A DNA stretch of 31,461 nt from an uncultured Christensenella sp. (GTDB lineage: Bacteria; Bacillota; Clostridia; Christensenellales; UBA1750), in NCBI GenBank assembly GCA_905193155.1, contig CAJJNQ010000028.1:1-31461 (forward strand). The letters run 5' to 3'. Below the pieces are notes generated by a model, which was not told where the DNA came from, did not search any database, and was given only the letters and a program-made list of their open reading frames with translations. Made by a program: the position numbers and the translations under genes. Below are positions 16,328 through 22,635 of the stretch, piece by piece. How positions within the stretch are numbered: position 1 is the stretch's first letter; each line of letters begins with the position of its first letter.

Positions 16328-17290
16328 TTACAGCCGAATCTTCCAGAACTGAATGGACTTTCTCTGCCAGGTGTGCGTGATCAGCAGGCAGCCGTCCTGC
16401 CACAGCACCGCGGGATAGGAATATTCCCCCGGCATTGTGACCAAATGGGTCAGGTGCTCCCAATGCGCGCCGCCGTCCTTCGAGATCAGCAGCGAAATCG
16501 GACTGCGCGCGCCCCAGTTTTCACCCACGGGGTTGCAGGCGAGATACAGCGTGCCGTCCGGCGCTTTCACCAGATCAATGCCGCTGTTGTTGTTCGGGAT
16601 GCCGGAGGAGGCGGGCTGCGACCAGCTTCTCCCCAGATCCTCCGAGTCCGTGCGGTACAAATAGCCCTGCGAGGTGCGCAGCAGCGCATGAACGCCCGCT
16701 CCGTCCTCCCAAAGCGACGGCTGAATTGCGCCGTAGGGGTTGGGGCGCTCGCCCGCCGGCTCCGGCAGGCGGATGTCCGCCGTGCGCGTCCAGGTTTCGC
16801 CCTCGTCCTCCGAGCGGTCCATAAAGCAGCGCCATTCGCCCTGCTCGATCGACGCAGGCGCCAGCAGACTGCCGTCGGATAGCCGCAGAATCTTGTTGCG
16901 CACCGGGCCGCGCCCGCCCTCGTCCCCCGGAACCAGCTCCCGCGGCTCCGTCCAGCTTTTTCCCTCGTCCGCAGATTTCATCACCATCGTCTGCCAATAA
17001 GCAATCGTCCGGCCGCGCTTATAAAACAGCAGGATCTCCCCGTCTGCGCAGCGGAACAGCACGGGGTTCCAGTGCGGCAGGCCGTCCTCCGGCGAGATGC
17101 GGCGCGTTTCACTCCATTTTCCGTCGGGCGAGAACCGCGCGCCCCAGATGCAGACGTCGTCCGCCCCCTCGCGGCTGCCCTGAAACCAGACCGCGAGCAC
17201 GCCTCCGTCCGCCAGCGGCGTCAGATGGCTGGCGTGGCACTGCACGCCTTCGCTCGGCTGAAAGATCAAGTCATTCCGTTCGATGCGCAT
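16328..17290 (-). CDS. Sialidase-fold (BNR/Asp-box) exo-glycosidase-like protein
   Basis: A 320-residue six-bladed propeller candidate with four Asp-box motifs of the form S-x-D-x-G-x-x-W: at 106-113 (SADEGKSW), 160-167 (SEDEGETW), 216-223 (SEDLGRSW) and 270-277 (SKDGGAHW). It also has the usual RNKILRLSDGSLLAPA and HALLRTSQGYLYRTDS blade strands. Such proteins (BNR_2 type) include sialidases and enzymes acting on uronate- or rhamnose-containing glycans. A clear sialidase FRIP motif is missing near the N-terminus, so true sialidase activity is uncertain. No signal peptide is seen. The start has only a modest ribosome site (AAGGGG, 11 bases). It is convergent with the GHL6-like gene and near GH78, which favours a plant-glycan substrate. 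Confidence 0.82.
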   Translation of the reverse strand: MRIERNDLIFQPSEGVQCHASHLTPLADGGVLAVWFQGSREGADDVCIWGARFSPDGKWSETRRISPEDGLPHWNPVLFRCADGEILLFYKRGRTIAYWQTMVMKSADEGKSWTEPRELVPGDEGGRGPVRNKILRLSDGSLLAPASIEQGEWRCFMDRSEDEGETWTRTADIRLPEPAGERPNPYGAIQPSLWEDGAGVHALLRTSQGYLYRTDSEDLGRSWSQPASSGIPNNNSGIDLVKAPDGTLYLACNPVGENWGARSPISLLISKDGGAHWEHLTHLVTMPGEYSYPAVLWQDGCLLITHTWQRKSIQFWKIRL

Positions 17291-17346
17291 GGGTTTTTAG
17301 CCCCTTTTCTCTTTTATATTCTCCCGCGCTCTGCGGGTTTGCAAGC

Positions 17347-17388
17347 AGAAACAAGCGCAGGAACCGTTTGGAACGATTCCCGCGCTTC
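17347..17388 (-). terminator. Terminator of the tRNA pair
   Basis: On the minus strand AAGCGCGGGAA and TTCCTGCGCTT enclose an inner CGTT/AACG stem, followed by GTTTCT. It begins directly after the tRNA-Glu CCA end. Confidence 0.75.
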
Positions 17389-17464
17389 TGGCACCTCCAA
17401 GGGGATTCGAACCCCTGTTGCCGCCGTGAGAGGGCGGTGTCCTAGGCCACTAGACCATGGAGGC
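17389..17464 (-). tRNA. tRNA-Glu (anticodon CTC)
   Basis: 76 bases including an encoded CCA. The acceptor GCCTCCA pairs with TGGAGGT, the discriminator is G, the anticodon loop is CTCTCAC with stem CCGCC/GGCGG, and the T arm contains GGTTCGAATCC. It reads GAG codons. It lies seven bases downstream of tRNA-Gln, under the same promoter. Confidence 0.96.
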
Positions 17465-17471
17465 ATATAAA

Positions 17472-17545
17472 TGGCAGCGGGACTAGGATTCGAACCTAGG
17501 CAATACGAGTCAGAGTCGTAGGTGCTACCGTTACACCATCCCGCT
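17472..17545 (-). tRNA. tRNA-Gln (anticodon CTG)
   Basis: 74 bases including CCA. The acceptor AGCGGGA pairs with TCCCGCT, the discriminator is G, the anticodon loop is CTCTGAC with stem TACGA/TCGTA, and the T arm has GGTTCGAATCC. It reads CAG codons. It is the first gene after the promoter at 17581-17609. Confidence 0.95.
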
Positions 17546-17580
17546 ATACCGCGCTGACACTTACCGTGTCAACGAAAATG

Positions 17581-17609
17581 ATTATAGCAGGACGACCCAT
17601 CTTTGTCAA
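17581..17609 (-). promoter_or_regulatory. Consensus promoter of the tRNA-Gln/tRNA-Glu operon
   Basis: TTGACA (17609-17604), 17-base spacer, TATAAT (17586-17581), about 35 bases before tRNA-Gln. Confidence 0.9.
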
Positions 17610-17699
17610 CCCTTTTTTCGCATCCCGCGAAAAAGTTTTTCCCGCAGTTTTTCAAAAAAGAAAAATCCCAAAGTGCCGCTCGCCCTATTTTGACACCTG

Positions 17700-17860
17700 C
17701 TATGAAAGCAGGGTGGCGCCCTGCGCACGCCGTCTGCCGTCCACTGACCGTCTCCCCGAAGGAAGGGTGGCGTGACATGAGGATCATGCGACGCGGACTC
17801 CATTTGATGTCTGTAGGTTCAAAATCAGGACGTTACGAACACCCCAGGAATTCTTCCATG
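17700..17860 (-). ncRNA. ssrS: 6S RNA (SsrS), predicted
   Basis: About 160 bases, starting a few bases after a strong promoter. The 5' end (AUGGAAG, 17859-17853) pairs fully with the 3' end (CUUUCAU, 17708-17702), and GGGGUG (17845-17840) pairs with CACCC (17715-17711), giving the long closing rod. Inside are CCTGGGGTGTTCGT and TTTTGAACCTACAGACATC, which match the conserved 5' arm of Firmicute 6S RNAs as I remember them. There is no open frame with a ribosome site. 6S RNA imitates an open promoter and binds sigma-A RNA polymerase in stationary phase. The 3' end is not marked by a clear terminator. The call rests on structure and recalled motifs, so it is good but not certain. Confidence 0.75.
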
Positions 17861-17864
17861 AAAT

Positions 17865-17894
17865 ATTATAGCAACGTTAAGCGCCGCTTGTCAA
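17865..17894 (-). promoter_or_regulatory. Promoter of the 6S RNA
   Basis: TTGACA (17894-17889), 18-base spacer, TATAAT (17870-17865), about six bases before the predicted RNA start. Confidence 0.85.
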
Positions 17895-17913
17895 GCGCAT
17901 GACGGGAATATGC

Positions 17914-18723
17914 TCAACCCCCGTGCGCCCGCGCCCGGTTCAGCCGCTTTTCCATCGCCGCTACCAGCAGGTACATCAGCGCCGCGCAGACGCACAGCAC
18001 CGCGGTCGAGCCCATCACCAGGTCCATTCGGAACACCTGCCCGCCGTAGACGATCAGATACCCCAGCCCCGCGCGCGAGACGAGGAATTCCCCCACGATC
18101 ACGCCGATCCAGCTCATGCTCACGCCCAGCTTCAGCGCAGAGACCGTGGTGGGCAGTGCGCCGGGAAATACCACCATCGTAAAGGTCTGCCACTTGCTCG
18201 CCCCGAACGACCGCAGCAGCGTGATCTTTTCCCTTTCCACCGACAGAAAGCCGCCCAGCGCCGTCACCGTCGTCACAATGACCGAGATCAGCAGCGTCAT
18301 GACGATGATGGCGGGCATCCCCGCGCCGATCCACACGATCAGCACCGGCCCCAGCGCAATCTTGGGCAGCGCTCCCAGAATCACCAGATACGGGTCTAAA
18401 ATTCGATTGAGCGTATCGCTCCACCAGAGCAGCACCGCGACCCCTACGCCCAGCACCGCCCCCAGCACGAAGCCGATGATTGTCTCCCACAGCGTCGTCG
18501 CAAGGTGCAGCGCAAGCTCGCCCGATCTCGCCAGCGCCGCAATGCTCTCCAGCATCCGGCTGGGGCAGGACAGCAGAAAGGCGTCCAGCACTCCGATGCG
18601 CGCCAGAATCTCCCACGCCGCCAGCAGCACGATCAGGATGCCCCACTGCGCCGCCGCAATCGCTCTTCTGCGCCTTTTCCGTCTCCGGCGGTACGCCGCC
18701 TGCGCCGCCGATTCATTGCACAT
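17914..18723 (-). CDS. ABC transporter permease, SsuC/TauC/ThiX type
   Basis: A 269-residue inner-membrane permease with six hydrophobic segments. It carries the permease-ATPase contact loop (GASKWQTFTMVVFPGALPTTVSALKLG), the EAA-type motif of the sulfonate/nitrate/taurine/thiamine-precursor importers. The start is ATG at 18723, overlapping the ATPase gene's end by 11 bases, with AAGGAG ten bases upstream. The longer frame above it is the ATPase reading frame's shadow. Translational coupling with the ATPase is expected. No periplasmic-type binding protein gene lies next to it, so the substrate is open: sulfonate, nitrate, or a pyrimidine thiamine precursor. Confidence 0.93.
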   Translation of the reverse strand: MCNESAAQAAYRRRRKRRRRAIAAAQWGILIVLLAAWEILARIGVLDAFLLSCPSRMLESIAALARSGELALHLATTLWETIIGFVLGAVLGVGVAVLLWWSDTLNRILDPYLVILGALPKIALGPVLIVWIGAGMPAIIVMTLLISVIVTTVTALGGFLSVEREKITLLRSFGASKWQTFTMVVFPGALPTTVSALKLGVSMSWIGVIVGEFLVSRAGLGYLIVYGGQVFRMDLVMGSTAVLCVCAALMYLLVAAMEKRLNRARAHGG

Positions 18724-19480
18724 GCACGTCCAGCTCCTTCCAGATGGCCTCAAAATATTCCCGGAAAGCCGGATCCCCCCGCCGCTGCATCGGCGTTCCC
18801 GCCAGCGTGATGTCATGCACCGACCGGATGCGCGCCGGCCGCCGCGTCAGCACCACCACGCGATCCGCCATCGAAATCGCCTCGCTGACGTCGTGAGTGA
18901 CGAGAATGGTCGCGCGCCCCTCTCCCAGCCGCTGCTTTACTTCGTCGGAAAGCTGAATGCGCGTCTGCGCGTCCAGCGCCGAGAAGGGCTCGTCGAGCAG
19001 CAGCAGGTCCGGGTTCACCGCCAGCGTGCGCACCAGCGCCGCACGCTGACGCATTCCACCCGAAAGCTGCCCCGGCAGCGCGCCCGCAAAGCCCGTCAGC
19101 CCGCAGGCCTGAAGCAGCCGCTCGACCTGCGCCCGCTGCGCCGCCGTAGGTCTTTGCCGCACGCGAATGCCCACCAGTGCATTTTCCCGCACCGTCAGCC
19201 ACGGAAAGAGATGATCCCGCTGCAGCATATACCCCATGCGCTCCGGCGGGCGCAGCACCGGCTCCCCCCGCAGCCGCACTGTTCCCTCATCCGGCCTGAG
19301 CAGCCCTGCCGCCAGCCCCAGCACCGTGGATTTTCCGCACCCGGACGGCCCGAGCAGCGCTACAAACTCCCCCGGCTTTACCTGCATCGAAAAATCGCGC
19401 AGCACCTCCGTCTCTCCGCTTTCGTCATGATAACACATCGACACATGGTCGAAATCCAGCAGCACATTCGGCTCCATCAT
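18713..19480 (-). CDS. ABC transporter ATP-binding protein, SsuB/TauB/ThiZ type
   Basis: About 255 residues. Walker A is GPSGCGKST, the signature is LSGGMRQRAALVRTL, Walker B with D-loop is LLLLDEPFSALD, and the switch His is in ILVTHDVSEAI. It supplies energy for the permease encoded 11 bases into its end. Several close ATG codons exist; the MMEPN start gives the best spacing (seven bases) from GGGGGG. The 160 bases upstream contain no gene and no thiamine or S-adenosylmethionine riboswitch that I can recognise. The system lacks a linked binding protein. Confidence 0.93.
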   Translation of the reverse strand: MMEPNVLLDFDHVSMCYHDESGETEVLRDFSMQVKPGEFVALLGPSGCGKSTVLGLAAGLLRPDEGTVRLRGEPVLRPPERMGYMLQRDHLFPWLTVRENALVGIRVRQRPTAAQRAQVERLLQACGLTGFAGALPGQLSGGMRQRAALVRTLAVNPDLLLLDEPFSALDAQTRIQLSDEVKQRLGEGRATILVTHDVSEAISMADRVVVLTRRPARIRSVHDITLAGTPMQRRGDPAFREYFEAIWKELDVHVQ

Positions 19481-19642
19481 CGTCATTCCCCCCGGAAATC
19501 CAATACACGAGCAGCATATGCTGCGCCGCGCGCAGGGGTTCCGTTCGCCCTGCGGCAGAAAAGCACCGGCGGCATTCGAGTTTCCCCTTGCGCACGTGAT
19601 AACAGAGGGGGTTCGGGGGGCGCGAGAGCGTTTCAGGGGCGT

Positions 19643-19843
19643 TTACTCTTTGGGGGCTTGCGCGTCTTGCTCCATGCGGCGCGCTATCGCCTCCCTGACA
19701 TACGCCGCGACGGACTGCCCTGCCGCTGTTGCCGCCGCTTGAATCTGCGCCTTATATCCTTTGGGGACATCCAAGCGCAACGGCTCATAATGGGCATCAC
19801 TGTATTTTCGGTTGGCTCTCTTTTTGGCATCGGATACCGGCAT
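19643..19843 (-). CDS. Ribbon-helix-helix (Arc/CopG-like) DNA-binding protein 1
   Basis: 66 residues: a basic N-terminus, a short strand (EPLRLDVPKGYKAQI), then helix-turn-helix pieces (AAATAAGQSVAAYVREAIARRM). This is the plan of small Arc/CopG repressors and TA antitoxins. AAGGAGG is eight bases before the ATG. Its promoter (19871-19899) carries an operator-like repeat in the spacer, so it probably represses itself. No toxin gene lies beside it. It shares the SxAAYVRxAIAxxM core with the second RHH gene at 20142-20411, so the two are paralogues. Confidence 0.82.
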   Translation of the reverse strand: MPVSDAKKRANRKYSDAHYEPLRLDVPKGYKAQIQAAATAAGQSVAAYVREAIARRMEQDAQAPKE

Positions 19844-19870
19844 GTATTCCACCTCCTTGAATTCACCTAC

Positions 19871-19899
19871 ATTATACCAGACGATTGTAATATGCGCAA
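19871..19899 (-). promoter_or_regulatory. Promoter of RHH gene 1 with operator-like repeat in the spacer
   Basis: TTGCGC (19899-19894), 17-base spacer, TATAAT (19876-19871). On the plus strand the spacer reads CAGACGATTGTAATAT, the same element found at 19958 and 19991. Confidence 0.75.
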
Positions 19900-20000
19900 G
19901 TTTTGCCGCGTTCAAAAAAATCTCAAAAAAATCCAGAAAAGGTGTTGACAAGTGGAACAGACGATTGTATAATGCAAGTGTCAGATGGAACAGACGATTC
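19878..20000. repeat. Three operator-like CAGACGATT repeats
   Basis: Copies at 19878, 19958 and 19991 (plus strand). Copies 2 and 3 share the 14-mer TGGAACAGACGATT, 33 bases apart, close to three helical turns. Copies 1 and 2 share CAGACGATTGTA and lie in the spacers of opposite promoters. Probable binding sites of the RHH proteins. Confidence 0.7.
19945..19973 (+). promoter_or_regulatory. Perfect consensus promoter facing the CRISPR-like repeat
   Basis: TTGACA, 17-base spacer, TATAAT. Its spacer contains the operator-like repeat. Transcription would pass two hairpins and the solitary CRISPR-like repeat, then run antisense to RHH gene 2. Confidence 0.85.
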
Positions 20001-20020
20001 CGCCTGATAGACAACAAAAA

Positions 20021-20087
20021 CCGCTCAACCTGCACCACCAGGTCAAGCGGTCAGGAAAGGAGGTGACAGGATGTCACAGCCCTTTCC
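20021..20087 (+). promoter_or_regulatory. Tandem leader hairpins, the second masking a ribosome site
   Basis: Hairpin 1 (20021-20050): CCGCT/AGCGG and ACCTG/CAGGT with symmetric CA internal loops. Hairpin 2 (20054-20087): GGAAAGG/CCTTTCC and TGACA/TGTCA, which buries AAGGAGG and the ATG at 20071. The 81-codon frame that follows is probably not a real protein, since it translates a CRISPR-type repeat and the antisense of RHH gene 2. Confidence 0.6.
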
Positions 20088-20094
20088 GGCTGGC

Positions 20095-20126
20095 ATTTCA
20101 ATCCACGCGCCCACAAGGGGCACGAC
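20095..20126 (-). CRISPR. Solitary type I-C-like CRISPR repeat
   Basis: A 32-base unit. On the minus strand it starts GTCGTGCCCC, has the GCCC..GGGC hairpin, and ends GCGTGGATTGAAAT, the standard type I-C repeat ending. Plus-strand translation gives ISIHAPTRG, the peptide typical of misannotated type I-C arrays. No second copy lies at spacer distance on either side and no cas gene is in the window, so this is not a working array. It ends 15 bases from the RHH gene 2 stop. Confidence 0.7.
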
Positions 20127-20141
20127 CAATGATGTGTCGCT

Positions 20142-20411
20142 TCATAACTTTGCAGCTTGTTCTTCTTGCTCTTTGCGGCGTGCTGTTGCCTGCTCAATGG
20201 TTGCCGGGATGCGCTCCGACTCCGGCAGACCGTCCCGCTCCATCTGGGCAGCTATCGCCCTGCGGACATATGCGGCAAGCGATTCACCACGCGCCCGCGC
20301 GGCGGCATTGATCTGATCACGCTCTCCAATCAGCACCCTAAACCCGACAGACTCATATGTCTTACTTTGATACCTCATCACAGCATCTTTTTGCGCTCTG
20401 GATTGGGGCAT
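20142..20411 (-). CDS. Ribbon-helix-helix (Arc/CopG-like) DNA-binding protein 2
   Basis: 89 residues with GGAGG seven bases before the ATG. The pattern repeats that of the first RHH protein: a strand (SVGFRVLIGERDQI), a helix (NAAARARGESLAAYVRRAIAAQMERD), and an extra basic, Gln/Glu-rich tail (ATARRKEQEEQ) that the first lacks. Its upstream region (TATAATGTAGGTGA ... AGGAGGTG) is nearly the same as that of RHH gene 1, so promoter and gene were duplicated or moved as a unit. The -10 box overlaps the end of a broken acetyltransferase, which suggests the unit inserted there. Likely a small repressor; no toxin partner seen. Confidence 0.8.
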   Translation of the reverse strand: MPQSRAQKDAVMRYQSKTYESVGFRVLIGERDQINAAARARGESLAAYVRRAIAAQMERDGLPESERIPATIEQATARRKEQEEQAAKL

Positions 20412-20434
20412 TGTCTCACCTCCTGAATAATCAC

Positions 20435-20577
20435 CTACATTATAGCATAGCGCACCGCTTCTTTGTCGTGATAGCAGGTAAAAAGCCCCACCGCGTCCCC
20501 GCTTTGCAGATACCGCAGCCGGAAATGTTCCCCCGTCCACACCGGGAAATCCGTGTCCATTGCCGGAAAATCGTCAT
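20435..20577 (-). pseudogene. Truncated, frameshifted GNAT acetyltransferase remnant
   Basis: One frame encodes MDTDFPVWTGEHFRLRYLQ, then SGDAVGLFTCYHDKEAVRYAIM and a stop. This matches the first 40 residues of RimJ/RimL-like acetyltransferases (ETERLRLRPL...DAEALF..Y.D.EVVRY). The acetyl-CoA-binding part is missing. The only ATG with a ribosome site (AGAGG, 20577) is in another frame, so a frameshift is also likely. The sequence stops at the TATAATGTAG of RHH gene 2, marking a probable insertion junction. Confidence 0.55.
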
Positions 20578-20626
20578 AAAGCGTCCTCTCGTCCGCTCCC
20601 CCTTTCGATGTTTCCAGTATAGCAAA

Positions 20627-20658
20627 GGAACGGTGACGTCTATTTGTCACCGTTCCTT
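20627..20658. terminator. Hairpin over the WYL gene stop codon
   Basis: GGAACGGTGAC and TGTCACCGTTCC form a perfect stem containing the TGA stop. Only TTT follows on the minus strand, so it is a weak terminator or an mRNA 3'-end stabiliser. Confidence 0.55.
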
Positions 20659-21555
20659 CTCATGATACAATTCATTCAGTTCCCGGCTGCGCCGCCGCAT
20701 TTCCTCCACCACTTCCGACGGAGAAATCACCTCGATCTGCGTCCCCAGCGCCAGCAGCGCGCCGCGCCAGAAGAATTCCTCCTGCGGCAGACTTGCCCGA
20801 AAGAGCAGATCGCCGTTTTCCAGCGTTCCCGCCGGTTCCGCGTGCAGATATTCGATGGCGGGCACGCGCGCGGCGGGCTTACAGCGAAAGGTCACCTCCA
20901 CCTCGCTGCGGCTGTCCTCCGGCAGCTCGACGGGCGGGCGCTCCGGGCAGCGTTCCCCGGTCGGCTCCACGCCGTCCATGCGGATGAGCTTGAAGGTCAC
21001 GGGCTTGTCGTGCCTGCGCGACCACGCGGTCAGATACCAGGCGTACCATCGGTAATCGAGCCGCAGCGGCTCCACCTCGTGCACCGCCTCGCGCCCTGCG
21101 GCGCTGACATAGGTGATGCGCACCACGCTCTTTTCGCGGATGGCCCTGCGCAGCGCCCGCAGGTTTCGCTGCACGCGTGCGCTCTCGTTCAGCACCGAAA
21201 GATCGACCGAGAGCGGCTCGGCGCCGCTTTCCTTTTCCAGCGGCTGAAACTTTTCGATCGCGCTTTGCAGGTGCGAATCGTCCATTGCAGTGGAAAGCGC
21301 CCGCAGCGCCACCAGGATCAGCTCCACGTCCTGCCGGTCCGCCGCGCGGTGGTCGAACCGGTAGCTCTCCTCCAGCTGATAGCCCCCGCCCGCGCCGTCC
21401 AGCGACGTGACGGGGATGCCGGCCAGGCTCAGCGCATCCATGTCCCGCAGGATCGTCCGGCGCGACACCTCAAAGCGCTCCGCCATCTGCCGGGACGTGA
21501 CGCGCCCGCGCTGCAAAAGATAGATGGTCTCCGCCAGCAGCCGATCGGTTTTCAT
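20647..21555 (-). CDS. HTH-WYL domain transcriptional regulator (YafY/PafC type)
   Basis: A 302-residue regulator. It has an N-terminal winged helix (TDRLLAETIYLLQRGRVTSR and QMAERFEVSRRTILRDMDAL, residues 3-42) and a central WYL domain (about 140-220; here DYRWYAWYLTAWSRRHDKP). A C-terminal WCX extension follows. WYL domains bind nucleic acid or nucleotide-like ligands, and the family often controls stress or defence genes. GGAG is six bases upstream of the ATG. It is 16 bases downstream of the AEC transporter gene, so the two are co-transcribed and it may control that transporter. No phage-defence genes lie nearby. Confidence 0.92.
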   Translation of the reverse strand: MKTDRLLAETIYLLQRGRVTSRQMAERFEVSRRTILRDMDALSLAGIPVTSLDGAGGGYQLEESYRFDHRAADRQDVELILVALRALSTAMDDSHLQSAIEKFQPLEKESGAEPLSVDLSVLNESARVQRNLRALRRAIREKSVVRITYVSAAGREAVHEVEPLRLDYRWYAWYLTAWSRRHDKPVTFKLIRMDGVEPTGERCPERPPVELPEDSRSEVEVTFRCKPAARVPAIEYLHAEPAGTLENGDLLFRASLPQEEFFWRGALLALGTQIEVISPSEVVEEMRRRSRELNELYHEKER

Positions 21556-21571
21556 GATAAGCTCCTCAAAA

Positions 21572-22492
21572 TCAGTTCAGCCCCATCGCCGCCAGCAGGC
21601 AGGTGATCACCGTCACAGAAATCAGGATCGACACACTGCCCACAAACGAGGCCAGCGCCGCGTTTCCCTTGAGCTTTTCGGTAAAGGCGGGGGACATCGC
21701 AGACCCCGGCGCAAACGCCACAATCGCCAGCACCTGGCGGATCTCCAGCGGGAAGGGCAGCACAAAGTAAAACAGTAAGGCAAAGAGCGCCGCCGCAATA
21801 TAGCGCACAGCAAGGATGGTCGCGGCCTCCCTGAGGAAGGATTTATCGGGATTGAATTCAAACATCGTGCCCACCATCAGCATCGCCATAAAGCCGTTCG
21901 CGCTGCCGATGGTGTTGGTGATGGGCAGAATCCAGGAGGGAATCGCAATGCCCGCAATCGCCATCAGCAGCATCAGCATATAGGTGCAAAACGGCGTGGT
22001 GAACAGCTTTTTGATGCTCTGCTTGAAGGTGGGCTTTTCCGCACCCTCCGCCCCCGCCGCGCGGGAGGTCAGCGCGTAGCTGCCGCCGGTGCACATGATG
22101 GCGTTGCCGGCGTCAAACAGACAGGTCGTCACCACGCCCACCGGCCCCAGGAACCCCTGCACAAAGGGCATGGTGAACGCGCCGATGTTGTAGCCGGGAA
22201 AATTGATGGTGTAAAGCACGCGCACGTCGCGTCCCTTTTTCATCGAAAACAGATACCCAAGCCCCCACAGCAGCACGTTGCTGCCCAGCGCCAGCAGCAC
22301 CGCGAACAGCAGCGAAAAATCGAACTCAAAGGCGGCGAAATTTGTGATCACCGCCGCGGGCATCGTGATGTTGAGCGTAATCTTGAGGATCAGCTTATAA
22401 TCATCGGGCTTGAAAAAGCGCAGGCGCTTGAGGATGTATCCCAGCGCAATGACGAAAACATAGGCCGAAGCCTTGAGCAGTACCTGAGCCAT
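21572..22492 (-). CDS. AEC-family (auxin efflux carrier-type) transporter
   Basis: A 306-residue integral membrane protein with about ten hydrophobic segments in two similar halves of five. It contains FPGYNIGAFTMPFVQGFLG and the broken-helix region typical of the AEC/BART superfamily. Bacterial members export or exchange malate, malonate or other small acids; the substrate is not predictable. Its promoter is probably 22534-22562. The ribosome site is GGGGGGAA, 11 bases upstream. It forms a two-gene operon with the WYL regulator. Confidence 0.92.
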   Translation of the reverse strand: MAQVLLKASAYVFVIALGYILKRLRFFKPDDYKLILKITLNITMPAAVITNFAAFEFDFSLLFAVLLALGSNVLLWGLGYLFSMKKGRDVRVLYTINFPGYNIGAFTMPFVQGFLGPVGVVTTCLFDAGNAIMCTGGSYALTSRAAGAEGAEKPTFKQSIKKLFTTPFCTYMLMLLMAIAGIAIPSWILPITNTIGSANGFMAMLMVGTMFEFNPDKSFLREAATILAVRYIAAALFALLFYFVLPFPLEIRQVLAIVAFAPGSAMSPAFTEKLKGNAALASFVGSVSILISVTVITCLLAAMGLN

Positions 22493-22533
22493 TTTTGTCG
22501 TTCCCCCCGCAAGATTTTTATTTGCCGACTATC

Positions 22534-22562
22534 AGTATAGCATCAATCGCAGGGCTTGTACA
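22534..22562 (-). promoter_or_regulatory. Promoter of the AEC/WYL operon
   Basis: TGTACA (22562-22557), 17-base spacer, TATACT (22539-22534). It abuts the divergent promoter of the acetyltransferase gene. Confidence 0.65.
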
Positions 22563-22591
22563 TTGCGCCGGACAGGTTTTTGCGGTATACT
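22563..22591 (+). promoter_or_regulatory. Promoter of the Eis-like acetyltransferase
   Basis: TTGCGC, 17-base spacer, TATACT, 44 bases before the start codon at 22636. Confidence 0.65.
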
Positions 22592-22635
22592 ATAAATGTG
22601 TTTCATGCACCAGAACTGTCTTTCGGAGGAAAAAG

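Noticed and set aside
13809..16463. 884-codon minus-strand open frame
   Set aside because: Antisense shadow of the GHL6-like gene in GC-rich DNA. It has no ribosome site or recognisable domain, while the plus-strand gene has both.
19487..19642. Possible thiamine riboswitch or lost binding-protein gene upstream of the ABC ATPase
   Set aside because: No thiamine-pyrophosphate core (CUGAGA, ACCUGAUC) and no coding match. Only a short palindrome, GCAGCATATGCTGC, is visible.
20071..20316. An 81-codon plus-strand frame with a strong AGGAGG site
   Set aside because: Its peptide contains ISIHAPTRG, the translation of a type I-C CRISPR repeat, and the rest is antisense to RHH gene 2. The site is also buried in a hairpin. 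I report the leader, not a protein.
19643..20411. Classical type II toxin-antitoxin locus
   Set aside because: Two RHH genes but no adjacent toxin-sized frame with a known toxin motif on either strand.
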